A stretch of DNA of 64,000 nucleotides from Phycisphaerae bacterium. Its GTDB lineage: Bacteria; Planctomycetota; Phycisphaerae; Phycisphaerales; SM1A02. The notes below the pieces were generated by a model. The model was not told the origin of the DNA, searched no databases, and saw only the letters and a list, made by a program, of their open reading frames with translations. The position numbers and the translations under genes were made by a program. Numbering within the stretch: position 1 is the stretch's first letter; the number at the start of each line of letters is the position of its first letter. Positions 17,678-25,890 of this stretch are shown here, piece by piece. The DNA is taken from NCBI GenBank assembly GCA_002717655.1, contig PBAY01000051.1, forward strand, positions 186,001-250,000, written 5' to 3'.

Positions 17678-20600
17678 ATGCGCATCAAGACATGCCATCG
17701 GGGGTTGAACATCCACACCTTCTTCATCAGCATGCTGGCCTTGTTGCTGTCCACATGGACCACTGCACATGGCCAGGGTTCGCCATGGATCGTCGATGTC
17801 AATGGCAATGGTGACTTCACGACGATTCAGGCCGCGATCGATATTGCACAGAATGGCGATGAGATCTATGTGATGGCTGGAACCTACTACGGCACCGGCG
17901 ATCTGACGGAACCCGTAGTCGACATGCAAGGCAAGTCACTTCATCTGCAGAAATATCCTGATGAAAAAGGCCCAGTCCATGTTGACGGAAACAACAAGAG
18001 AAGATGTCTGGCCTGTGACTCAGGCGAAGGCCTCGATACCGTCATCGAGTCGATCACCTTCCGCAATGGGTATGCCGACCGCGGCGGAGGCCTGTATGCC
18101 CTGAGCAGCAGCCCGACCCTCAAGGAGTGCGTCTTTACCAACAACAATTCAAACGATCGTGGTGGTGCGGTCTACATCGAAGGTGGTAATCCTTCTCTTG
18201 AGAACTGCGTCGTGACGAACAACACTTCTGGCTACGGCGGTGGGTTCTACATACGGCAAAGTCTTGCCTCCATGAGTGGTGGATATGTTGCGGGCAATCA
18301 GGCCAGTGGTCGCGGCGGCGGCTTCCGTATCATTGACGCCTCACCGACGATCTACGATGTTCAGATCGAATCGAACTGGGCAATCCGGGGCGGCGGCGGA
18401 CACATCCAGGAGAACAGTGCCCCCACATTCCAGAACTGCACGATCAGACAGAACACCGCCGACAGCCTTGGTGGTGGCATGGCCCATAGTGTCAGTTCTC
18501 CCGCGGTCTATCAGAACTGCACGTTCATCGAAAATGCGGCGACTGGCAACAATGGCGGACAGGGCAGTGGCGGTGGCGTGTATTCCGATGGCTCGACTGT
18601 TCTGCTTCAGGCCTGCGATCTGCTTGGAAATCAGGCCGCAACCTATGGCGGAGGCGTGTACTGCTGGTACAGCAATCCGACATTTGTCAATACCACGTTC
18701 CAGAACAATGTCGCTGGCAACTCAGGCGGCGCCATCAGGACCATCGGTGGCAGCGGGCCTCAGTTGATATACAACAACCTGCTCTGCGAGAACACGCCGG
18801 ACAACATCGCCGGACCCTGGGACGGCAAAGGAACCGAAAACTGCATCGGCGACTCTTGTGATGATGATGATCTGGATGGGATCATCGACGCCTGTGACGA
18901 CGATGTGATCCCGACTCTTGAGGTACCCAATGAATACGCTACGGTTCAGGAAGCCTATGACGCTGCTGAGGAAGGCAACGTGATTCTGGTTCACCCCGGC
19001 ACTCATCTGGTCAGCTCAACCGTTGGCCTTCTGATGGAAGAGAAGGGCGCGATACTGCGATCGGTCTCAGGCCCTGAAGACACCAAGCTCACCAGAACCA
19101 ACACTGGCCGGATCATTACATGTTACGACCTGCCTGATACTGCAGTCATTGATGGATTCACCATCACTGGAGGTCAGGCAAGTTGGTCCGGCGGGATTTC
19201 GCTGCAAGATTCCGATATCAGATTCAACAACTGCATCATCGAGGAAAATGGTAGTGCTTTCGGTGGAGGATTCACTGCAGTCGGCCAATCGGAACCAATT
19301 CTGACCGACTGTGTCATCCAGAACAACCATTCCTTGACGCAAGGTGCGGGAGTCTGGGCTTTCAATGGACCGCACATAACCCTGATCAACTGCAGTGTCG
19401 ACAATAACCTGGTGGCAAATCCCAACTCTGCACGTGGTGCCGGAGCGTGCGCTACGGACGCTGACATTTCTCTCATCCAGACAGGTTTAAGAGATAATTA
19501 TTTCTCGGGTATCGGAAAGGGAACTGCTGTATACGGTTCCGGAAATTCAACAATTCTGATTGATGACAGTAATCTTGACAGTACGTCCATGGGACCCGAC
19601 GCGGAGGTGTATGTGGAAGTCGGTGGCTTGGCCATCTTCTCAAGAGGCTCGGGCATCGATGCCATCAAAGCAAGAGGTTCAGGTACACGAATTCAATTCG
19701 TTGATGACAGCCTGACGGATATTTCAAGTGATATTGTTCCTCCCCCTGAAGGGGCCATGATCATGGAAATCGGGGAACTCGATGACTATCGGAAGTTGCT
19801 GTGCACCGGAGACATTGTTCAGCAGGGATGCCTGACCTTGACGAATCCATCAGGCACCCTTCTGGACGCGAATGTGGGCGATCGGATTGATTTGATTGAA
19901 ACCATGTCCTTCACATACAACGGTGGAACAGCGGTGTTCCCACCTATGCCTGTCGGACTGGGTCTGCAGATCTATCAGGGTAGTCCACCACGCAGTGGAT
20001 TCATCTGGCTCGGTGTGGAAGTCATCGAGGTGGATACGCCGGACTTCGACGACCCATTCACGAGCGGTCTGGATGAACCGCCGATCGACATGGTTGCCAT
20101 TGATGTCGATCATGACGGCGACGAAGAACTTGCAGTCCTGTTTGATGGAACGCCTGGTTCCGTATGGGTCTATGACATCTCCGAAGATGCGCCGCCGGTT
20201 GCCATGCCCGGTTACACGACCTTTGTCGGAAATTCACCGGTTGACATCGATGCTGGTGATCTGGATGGCGATGGTGATGATGATCTGATCGTCGCCAATG
20301 CCGGCGACCAGACCTTGAACGTTCTCAATACCTTCTCAAGCACCTTCACGGTCAATACGGTTTCAGTGCCCAGTGGCCTTCCAACCTGCGCCGCCGTCAT
20401 CGACTGGGATGACAACGGAAGTCTCGACGCCGTGGTTGGTGTGGATGTACCAGGAACAGCAGATGATGGCTTCCAGATCATTCTGGATGTCTTGACCTTC
20501 CCTGTACCAGGCACTTTGTTCAATACCAATTCTTATTCCAATGGACTGAGTTCTGAGCCGGATCCCCCAACCACTGTCTCGGGTGGCGATGACGTTTCGG

Positions 20601-21337
20601 CCTGGGGATTTGCTGGAGGGACACGATTTGGCATCGCCTATCACGCACAGCAGGGTGATACGAGCTTGACATCACTTGTGTCCAGCCCGGGCCAGAGAAT
20701 ACGACAGGTGACGGCTCAAGATATTGATGAAAATGGTGGTGATGGTCTTCTGGATGTCATTATTGCCTCCGATGAGGCAGAAATCATTTTCATTGTGCCT
20801 GGTACCACGACGGGATTTGATACCGCAATACCGATCATGGTGGAAGAACCCATTGAGGAATTCGTCGCCCTTGATGTCGAAGATGATGGAGATACCGATC
20901 TGATCATCACGTGTCCTGATTCAAGTGCCAGCCCCTTGCTGCTTCTGCGAAATGATGAACCGGGAACACCGCTTCGAACCCTTCAAGGTCGCTCCTGGGC
21001 CAAACAGACCCTTGCAAGCTCAAGTTCACCAAGACAGTTGGCCTCCGGCACACTTGATCCCAAGGATGAAGAGGATGACTGGATTATTGGTGGAGGAACC
21101 ACGACTGCACTGCGTGACAGTGCTGGATCGATGGAACAGACGACTTTCCTTCCTCCTGAGACACCATGCCCCGGGGATGTGAACGACGATCAAGTCATCT
21201 CCATCGATGATCTTCTCATCGTGATCGGGAACTACGGCAACAGTGGTGAAGGCGATGCCAATGAAGATGGAATCGTCAACATCGAGGATCTGCTGATCGT
21301 GCTTGATGCCTTCGGCCAGACCTGCAATCGCCGGTGA
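17678..21337 (+). CDS. Giant secreted beta-helix / FG-GAP protein with dockerin-like tail
   Basis: A 1219-residue exported protein. The signal peptide is FFISMLALLLSTWTTAHG. Residues about 38-385 are a right-handed parallel beta-helix with GGG-containing coils (DRGGGLYALSSSPTLKECVF, GYGGGFYIRQ, RGGGFRIIDASPTIYDV). An Asp-rich Ca-binding turn (DDDDLDGIIDACDDD) leads to a second, less regular helix (about 414-640). Residues about 800-1085 hold FG-GAP/VCBS repeats (AGDLDGDGDDDLIVANAGD, VIDWDDNGSLDAVVGVD). The C-terminus (1163-1216) is a dockerin-like pair, GDVNDDQVISIDDLLIVI and GDANEDGIVNIEDLLIVL. GGGAGAG lies 7 nt before the ATG. It is probably surface-attached or released and may bind or cleave polysaccharide, but no catalytic residues can be assigned. 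Confidence 0.88.
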   Translation: MRIKTCHRGLNIHTFFISMLALLLSTWTTAHGQGSPWIVDVNGNGDFTTIQAAIDIAQNGDEIYVMAGTYYGTGDLTEPVVDMQGKSLHLQKYPDEKGPVHVDGNNKRRCLACDSGEGLDTVIESITFRNGYADRGGGLYALSSSPTLKECVFTNNNSNDRGGAVYIEGGNPSLENCVVTNNTSGYGGGFYIRQSLASMSGGYVAGNQASGRGGGFRIIDASPTIYDVQIESNWAIRGGGGHIQENSAPTFQNCTIRQNTADSLGGGMAHSVSSPAVYQNCTFIENAATGNNGGQGSGGGVYSDGSTVLLQACDLLGNQAATYGGGVYCWYSNPTFVNTTFQNNVAGNSGGAIRTIGGSGPQLIYNNLLCENTPDNIAGPWDGKGTENCIGDSCDDDDLDGIIDACDDDVIPTLEVPNEYATVQEAYDAAEEGNVILVHPGTHLVSSTVGLLMEEKGAILRSVSGPEDTKLTRTNTGRIITCYDLPDTAVIDGFTITGGQASWSGGISLQDSDIRFNNCIIEENGSAFGGGFTAVGQSEPILTDCVIQNNHSLTQGAGVWAFNGPHITLINCSVDNNLVANPNSARGAGACATDADISLIQTGLRDNYFSGIGKGTAVYGSGNSTILIDDSNLDSTSMGPDAEVYVEVGGLAIFSRGSGIDAIKARGSGTRIQFVDDSLTDISSDIVPPPEGAMIMEIGELDDYRKLLCTGDIVQQGCLTLTNPSGTLLDANVGDRIDLIETMSFTYNGGTAVFPPMPVGLGLQIYQGSPPRSGFIWLGVEVIEVDTPDFDDPFTSGLDEPPIDMVAIDVDHDGDEELAVLFDGTPGSVWVYDISEDAPPVAMPGYTTFVGNSPVDIDAGDLDGDGDDDLIVANAGDQTLNVLNTFSSTFTVNTVSVPSGLPTCAAVIDWDDNGSLDAVVGVDVPGTADDGFQIILDVLTFPVPGTLFNTNSYSNGLSSEPDPPTTVSGGDDVSAWGFAGGTRFGIAYHAQQGDTSLTSLVSSPGQRIRQVTAQDIDENGGDGLLDVIIASDEAEIIFIVPGTTTGFDTAIPIMVEEPIEEFVALDVEDDGDTDLIITCPDSSASPLLLLRNDEPGTPLRTLQGRSWAKQTLASSSSPRQLASGTLDPKDEEDDWIIGGGTTTALRDSAGSMEQTTFLPPETPCPGDVNDDQVISIDDLLIVIGNYGNSGEGDANEDGIVNIEDLLIVLDAFGQTCNRR

Positions 21338-21380
21338 AACCCTGATTCATCTTGAGACCAGAGCTGCGGTTCGTTTCACG
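21333..21380. terminator. Possible shared hairpin between convergent genes
   Basis: GTGAAAC near 21336 and GTTTCAC near 21372 are inverted repeats in the short gap between two converging genes, each overlapping a gene end. The long loop and lack of a T-tract make this weak. Confidence 0.25.
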
Positions 21381-22452
21381 GGCAGGTCCAGCCCCAGTCT
21401 CCGATGACCTCGAGCAGATCGAGAATGTTCGAATCGCCATCGCAGTTCACATCGCCACTTCCAGTGTCCTGCGTCCAGTCCTCGATCACGGCCAGAAGAT
21501 CAAGGACATTGACGGCGCAATCATGATTGACATCCGCCTTGTCATGCAATGAGCCTGTGGCCAATGCTGAAGTCGAGTCCTCACCACCACCCAGATAGTG
21601 GCCATCCGTCATGAAGGTCCACGTGATCTCGGTTCCCATTGGCCCGTGGCACTGTTCTGCGGAAGACTGGTCCAGAAGGTTCAGGCGTGGTGATGCACCC
21701 TTGCGAGCAAGATTGATCTCGATGTCATCGATGTGAAATTCGATGTCGCTGCCAATCGCATCCGGTTCGATGCCGAAAGTCACGATGGGGGCCCAGTTGG
21801 TCACGTCAAGCGGCAATGATTCGTTGTTGACCATCAACTCAAGACGACAGTCGATCCAGTCGCTGTCCGTGACCTCGACATAGAAGAACTCGAAATCCTG
21901 ATTCAGGATCTGATCATCGATCAACTCGTAGCTCGATGCGTCCCCACTGCAATCAACCAGTTGGACTCTGGTCCAGCTTCGCTGCTGGCAATCATGATTG
22001 AGCACACGTGCTCGAAAGGTCAATGAGATGACATCACAGCCCTCCAGGATGACCGGGCCATCAGCCGTTTGACCAAAGGTCTGGCCATGGACCCATGCAG
22101 ATGGTGGACCCGGCCAGGCCGCCAGCATCAAGTAGCCATTGTTGTCGGCATCGGTCTTGACCGATCGCCACTGGGGATCTGCAAAGTCCTCATTCGAACC
22201 GGCGTTGCCAAACCACCGACCGCCAGGGCCAGCGGCTGTTGATGCAAGGGTCGTGAAGCTGCCATCCCAGATGACACGGTCCAGTGTTTCAGGCACCGCC
22301 GCCAGTTCAGGCCAGTAGCAATAGTCGCCTTCGCCAGGGCACAGCATCGTGTTGATGATCTCATTGGGAACAATGGGATCACCGGCGACAGCGGCTGCTG
22401 GCAACAGGCCCATCAGCACAAGAACGCCGTACCGTTTGGTTCGGTTGAACAT
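21376..22452 (-). CDS. Secreted protein with C-terminal dockerin-like domain
   Basis: A 358-residue exported protein. The ATG at 22452 has a perfect GGAGGAG site 5 nt upstream and begins a signal peptide (MFNRTKRYGVLVLMGLLPAAAVAGD). The middle part (GGRWFGNAGSNEDFADPQWRSV, LTFRARVLNHDCQQRSWTRV, IEFHIDDIEINL-like IEFHIDDIEIN) reads as one beta-sandwich of the carbohydrate-binding or laminin-G type, but I cannot name the family. The last 55 residues carry two Ca-loop motifs, ADVNHDCAVNVLDLLAVI and GDVNCDGDSNILDLLEVI. Several cysteines suggest extracytoplasmic disulfides. It converges on the beta-helix gene, which has the same kind of tail. Confidence 0.78.
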   Translation of the reverse strand: MFNRTKRYGVLVLMGLLPAAAVAGDPIVPNEIINTMLCPGEGDYCYWPELAAVPETLDRVIWDGSFTTLASTAAGPGGRWFGNAGSNEDFADPQWRSVKTDADNNGYLMLAAWPGPPSAWVHGQTFGQTADGPVILEGCDVISLTFRARVLNHDCQQRSWTRVQLVDCSGDASSYELIDDQILNQDFEFFYVEVTDSDWIDCRLELMVNNESLPLDVTNWAPIVTFGIEPDAIGSDIEFHIDDIEINLARKGASPRLNLLDQSSAEQCHGPMGTEITWTFMTDGHYLGGGEDSTSALATGSLHDKADVNHDCAVNVLDLLAVIEDWTQDTGSGDVNCDGDSNILDLLEVIGDWGWTCP

Positions 22453-22597
22453 GTCTCCTCCAACTCCCGCCCCTGTTAGTTTTACCCCGACTTCTTCAAG
22501 TTTAAAGCACCGGTCAAGAGGTGCTGCCAAATGGCATCCCGCGTTTGAGGTACAGAGACGCCATTCAATACATCTTTGAATAATGGAATTTGCTGGC

Positions 22598-23713
22598 TCA
22601 ACAACTCGACCAGGGAGTCGAATCCTGTTGAGACACCATGAAGTCGATTTGCGGAATTAAAGCTGCAAGCCGATCACGCAGATAGGGCAGATAGCCTCGC
22701 TCGGTATTGGTGTGACCGGCCAGCATGATGGTCATTCCTGCCGCACGAGCAGCCAGGACATCATGATGTCGCATCTCTCCCGTCAGGAACAGCGTCGCAC
22801 CGGAGGCCTCAGCCGCGGACACCATGCTCCCGCCAGCACCCGGGCAGCACGCCACGATTTCATGAGATTCCACACCACCATCAGCCACTCGAAGTTGATC
22901 GATGCCAAGCGATGATTTCAGCCTTGAGATGAGTTCTTCAGTCGATTGGGGTTCGGCGAGCTGAAGTACGCGACCCATGCCTGAATCATGCACAGGATGA
23001 GACGCCAGTGGTATCACATGGATCGGGGGTTCTTCATAGGGATGCGATTGACGAAGGGCTGCCAACGCACCAGCAAGGCAGACTCCGGAACAGACCATCA
23101 TCAATCGATGTTCCGTTACCTGTTCGAGCTTCCCTGATTCCCCTGAAGCAGGATTGGTCGACTCGCCACCAAGGAAGGTGCCCTGGTTCTCGATCGCTGT
23201 TGAACAATGAGTGTAGTCACCGATGACACCCGCACCAGCGATCGCCATGGCATCTCGAACAGCATCCAGATGCTCCGCAGGTACATAGGTCACGATCTTG
23301 TTCTCTTCGCCCGATCTGGAAGTCAGGGAATGCTCCAGAGGAACCGATGGCCCTTCGCCCAAGGCGAGCGTCAGCCAGTCAGTCATTCCTCCAGGCGCAG
23401 CATCCAGCGCCGTATGTGGTGAATACACCGCAATACCTGAGCCGATGAGACCCAGAAGAAGACGACCCGTCTCGGTCGAATCATCCAGTCGCTTCATGGG
23501 TGAGAAAATCGGTGGATGGTAGGAAACAATCGCATCCACACCTGCCACAACAGCCTCGCCAAGCACTTCAGCCGTGAGATCAATTGTCAGCAGAACTTTC
23601 TCAGCCTCACTGTCATGACGACCAACAAGGAGACCGACGTTGTCCCAGTCAGCCGCATGGGCCAGCGGGGCGATTGAATCCATGGTGGCACAGAGGTCAG
23701 CAACTGTAGTCAT
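22598..23713 (-). CDS. Nif3-like dinuclear metal centre protein (GTP cyclohydrolase 1 type 2 family)
   Basis: A 371-residue protein of the NIF3/YbgI family, which forms hexameric toroids with a two-metal site; the physiological reaction is not established. Family motifs present are ADWDNVGLLVG, the metal-binding VSYHPPIFSP and YSPHTALDAAPGGMTDWL, and the C-terminal GEMRHHDVLAARAAGMTIMLAGHTNTERGYL. The insertion between the two halves (PII-like domain about residues 125-235) makes it longer than E. coli YbgI (247) and like Gram-positive members. A -10-like TAGCCT lies 7 nt before the ATG on the reverse strand. It is divergent from the Bax-inhibitor-like gene. Confidence 0.88.
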   Translation of the reverse strand: MTTVADLCATMDSIAPLAHAADWDNVGLLVGRHDSEAEKVLLTIDLTAEVLGEAVVAGVDAIVSYHPPIFSPMKRLDDSTETGRLLLGLIGSGIAVYSPHTALDAAPGGMTDWLTLALGEGPSVPLEHSLTSRSGEENKIVTYVPAEHLDAVRDAMAIAGAGVIGDYTHCSTAIENQGTFLGGESTNPASGESGKLEQVTEHRLMMVCSGVCLAGALAALRQSHPYEEPPIHVIPLASHPVHDSGMGRVLQLAEPQSTEELISRLKSSLGIDQLRVADGGVESHEIVACCPGAGGSMVSAAEASGATLFLTGEMRHHDVLAARAAGMTIMLAGHTNTERGYLPYLRDRLAALIPQIDFMVSQQDSTPWSSC

Positions 23714-23720
23714 GGCAGGG

Positions 23721-23726
23721 AGGCTA
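23721..23726 (-). promoter_or_regulatory. -10-like TAGCCT close to the Nif3-like start
   Basis: On the reverse strand TAGCCT is followed by CCCTGCC (7 nt) and the ATG at 23713. No ribosome-binding site is seen. Confidence 0.35.
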
Positions 23727-23774
23727 CCGCGCCAACCCTGATTACGGGGGCAGAAAAGTGGCCTCTATCAATGC

Positions 23775-23780
23775 TAGAAT
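23775..23780 (+). promoter_or_regulatory. -10-like TAGAAT upstream of the Bax-inhibitor-like gene
   Basis: TGCTAGAAT is a good extended -10. The ATG is 31 nt further on and has a GGAGA site, so this gene would have an ordinary leader, in contrast to the short-spaced promoters of other genes here. Confidence 0.4.
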
Positions 23781-23811
23781 GGACTTGAACACCACCAACG
23801 GAGACCGAACC

Positions 23812-24636
23812 ATGGCCATTCGAGGCTTCAATCTCACTGAATCATCAAATCCTGCCCTCAAGCATGAAGAGGCATTCACCCCGATTAGTGGTGTAGAGAC
23901 TGCTTCTATTCAGGGTGTGGTCAACAAGACCGCCATGCTGACCGCCATCGCCTTGATTGGTGGCATGATCGGAATCTGGATCGCCAAGCAGATCGCGTTG
24001 ACAACCGGTGTGCTGATCGGATGGTCACTTGGTACCGCCGTAGTCACGCTCATCCTCTACTTCATGGCTATCGCCAACCCCATGCGAGCAGTCGCACTCG
24101 CACCTGCCTATGCCCTCATCGAAGGTGCCTTTCTGGGGCTCTTCACGATGATGATTGACAACTACCTGGCTTCATCTGGGTATGTCGTTGCAGGCGGCGT
24201 TGCCCTTCAGGCCTTTGTCATCACGCTTGCAATCCTGATGTCGATGCTGGCGTTGTATTACTTCCGGATTCTGCAAGCCACACCCATGTTCACCAAAGTG
24301 GTGTGTACGCTTGTAGCCGGCATCTTCATCGCCTATCTGCTCTCGTTCGTTCTTTATCTCTTCGGAGTAAACATGCCATTCATCACGATCTTCAGCACCC
24401 CGACCTCTGGTTCCGGGATGTGGATCGGGCTGGGGCTCAATCTCTTCATTCTGCTCATTGCCTCATTGATGCTGATCATCGACTTCAAGATCGTCGAAGA
24501 CCATGTGAAGGCAGGTTCCCCCAAGCGAATCGAATGGTTCCTCGGGTTCTGCCTGCTGGTTACGCTGGCCTGGATCTACATGGAAGCCGTCAAACTCAGT
24601 GCTCGAGTCGCCATCCTGATGGGTAACCGGGACTGA
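23812..24636 (+). CDS. Bax inhibitor-1/YccA-family membrane protein
   Basis: A 274-residue polytopic inner-membrane protein. At least seven hydrophobic segments follow a soluble N-terminus (ESSNPALKHEEAF), including AMLTAIALIGGMIGIWIAKQ, ALAPAYALIEGAFLGLFT and LFILLIASLMLIIDFKIVED, the last containing the conserved acidic pair of the pH-gated Ca2+ leak channels of this family. In bacteria the role is a cation leak or protease modulation (YccA with FtsH); which one applies here cannot be told. The ATG at 23812 is chosen because GGAGA precedes it at 8 nt; the frame extends upstream only through an unsupported GTG. Confidence 0.88.
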   Translation: MAIRGFNLTESSNPALKHEEAFTPISGVETASIQGVVNKTAMLTAIALIGGMIGIWIAKQIALTTGVLIGWSLGTAVVTLILYFMAIANPMRAVALAPAYALIEGAFLGLFTMMIDNYLASSGYVVAGGVALQAFVITLAILMSMLALYYFRILQATPMFTKVVCTLVAGIFIAYLLSFVLYLFGVNMPFITIFSTPTSGSGMWIGLGLNLFILLIASLMLIIDFKIVEDHVKAGSPKRIEWFLGFCLLVTLAWIYMEAVKLSARVAILMGNRD

Positions 24637-24648
24637 CCCGTTTCCCGG

Positions 24649-24654
24649 TACAAT
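24649..24654 (+). promoter_or_regulatory. -10-like TACAAT close to the ribBA-like start
   Basis: TACAAT is followed by 9 nt (CTCCGGACT) and the GTG at 24664. A near-consensus hexamer at this spacing with no ribosome-binding site points to a leaderless message. It also overlaps the end of the upstream gene by almost nothing, so it is the only sensible promoter site. Confidence 0.5.
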
Positions 24655-24663
24655 CTCCGGACT

Positions 24664-25869
24664 GTGCTTAGCCCTATACCCGAGATTCTGGATGAACTCA
24701 AAGCCGGTCGAATGATCGTGCTGGTGGATGACGAGCGCCGCGAGAATGAAGGCGACTTCGTTGTTGCAGCCGAGCATGTCACCGTTGACATCGTGAACTT
24801 CATGACCCGAATCGGTGGTGGCTATCTCTGTGTGGCCATGGACAACGATGACTGCGAACGATTGGAACTGCATCCTCAGGTTGCCTCCAATACATCCGTA
24901 CGGGGAACACCTTTCACCGTCAGTGTTGATGGCAGCCCAAACCATGGTGTCTCTACCGGCATCTCGGCCAGTGACCGGGCCAAGACCATACAGCTCCTTG
25001 CCGATCCCAACAGCACACCCAACGACTTCGTGCGGCCTGGTCATATCAATCCGCTGTACGCAAGAGAGGGTGGCGTTCTGGCGAGGACCGGACAGACCGA
25101 AGGTTCAGTCGACCTGTGTCGCATGGCTGGACTTCTACCCGCCGCCGCGATCATTGAAATCGTCCGACCCGATGGTGAAATGGCCCGGATGCCAGACCTC
25201 GAGCAGATGTGTGTCGAACACAATCTAAAGATGTGCAGTGTGGAACAGATCATTGAGCAACGTCTGGCTCATGAGACACTGGTCACGCGTGCTGAACCAG
25301 CAAGCGGCACGACCGTCAATACACCATGGGGTGAGTTCCAGCTCATCCTCTTCAACAGCACGATCGATGCACAACCACATCTGGCCTTGACCGTTGGTGG
25401 GGTCGGTGAACTTGATGGCCGCGGGAATGTCATTGAATCCGAAGAACCCGTTCTGATCCGCGTCCATCGACGCGATGTACTGGGTGACATCTTCGGAGTC
25501 GGAGAACATCCCAGCAGCGAGACACTTCGGGCTTCCATGGAGCAGATTCAGGCCGCGGGCAAAGGAGCACTGGTCTATCTGCGTCCCGAACACGTGGGCG
25601 AAGGACTTCCTGGACAGATCCATCGAATCCAAAGGCCGATGGATGATGATCCCAACCGACCGGATCTCACTCGAAGTGAAGGGGTCGCGGCTCGTGCACA
25701 GCCCATGGATACCCGGAACCTGGGGATTGGCAGCCAGATCCTCCGCGAACTTGGATTGACCAAACTTCGCCTGCTCGTCAGCCGCGCACGGGATTACCCC
25801 GCCTTGCATGGATTCGGACTTGAGATCACGGAACAGGTCGAACTCGCTTCGACTCCGACAAGTTCCTGA
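24664..25869 (+). CDS. ribB: 3,4-dihydroxy-2-butanone-4-phosphate synthase fused to a degenerate GTP cyclohydrolase II domain
   Basis: A 401-residue RibBA-like protein of riboflavin synthesis. The N-terminal half (1-205) is an intact DHBP synthase: metal and substrate motif DDERRENEGDF, then REGGVLARTGQTEGSVDL and EIVRPDGEMARMPDL; it converts ribulose 5-phosphate to dihydroxybutanone phosphate. The C-terminal half aligns along its length with GTP cyclohydrolase II (NTPWGEFQL start, GIGSQILRELGLTKLRLL end), but the three zinc cysteines of the usual H-S-E-C-L-T-G-D...C-D-C are missing: here the stretch is VHRRDVLGDIFGVGEHPSS. The HRQEGRGIGL GTP site is replaced by LRPEHVGEGL. So the second activity is almost certainly lost and must be supplied elsewhere. 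GTG start. Similar RibBX-type proteins are known in proteobacteria. Confidence 0.9.
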   Translation: MLSPIPEILDELKAGRMIVLVDDERRENEGDFVVAAEHVTVDIVNFMTRIGGGYLCVAMDNDDCERLELHPQVASNTSVRGTPFTVSVDGSPNHGVSTGISASDRAKTIQLLADPNSTPNDFVRPGHINPLYAREGGVLARTGQTEGSVDLCRMAGLLPAAAIIEIVRPDGEMARMPDLEQMCVEHNLKMCSVEQIIEQRLAHETLVTRAEPASGTTVNTPWGEFQLILFNSTIDAQPHLALTVGGVGELDGRGNVIESEEPVLIRVHRRDVLGDIFGVGEHPSSETLRASMEQIQAAGKGALVYLRPEHVGEGLPGQIHRIQRPMDDDPNRPDLTRSEGVAARAQPMDTRNLGIGSQILRELGLTKLRLLVSRARDYPALHGFGLEITEQVELASTPTSS

Positions 25870-25890
25870 TCAAGTCAGCATCAAACGCGT

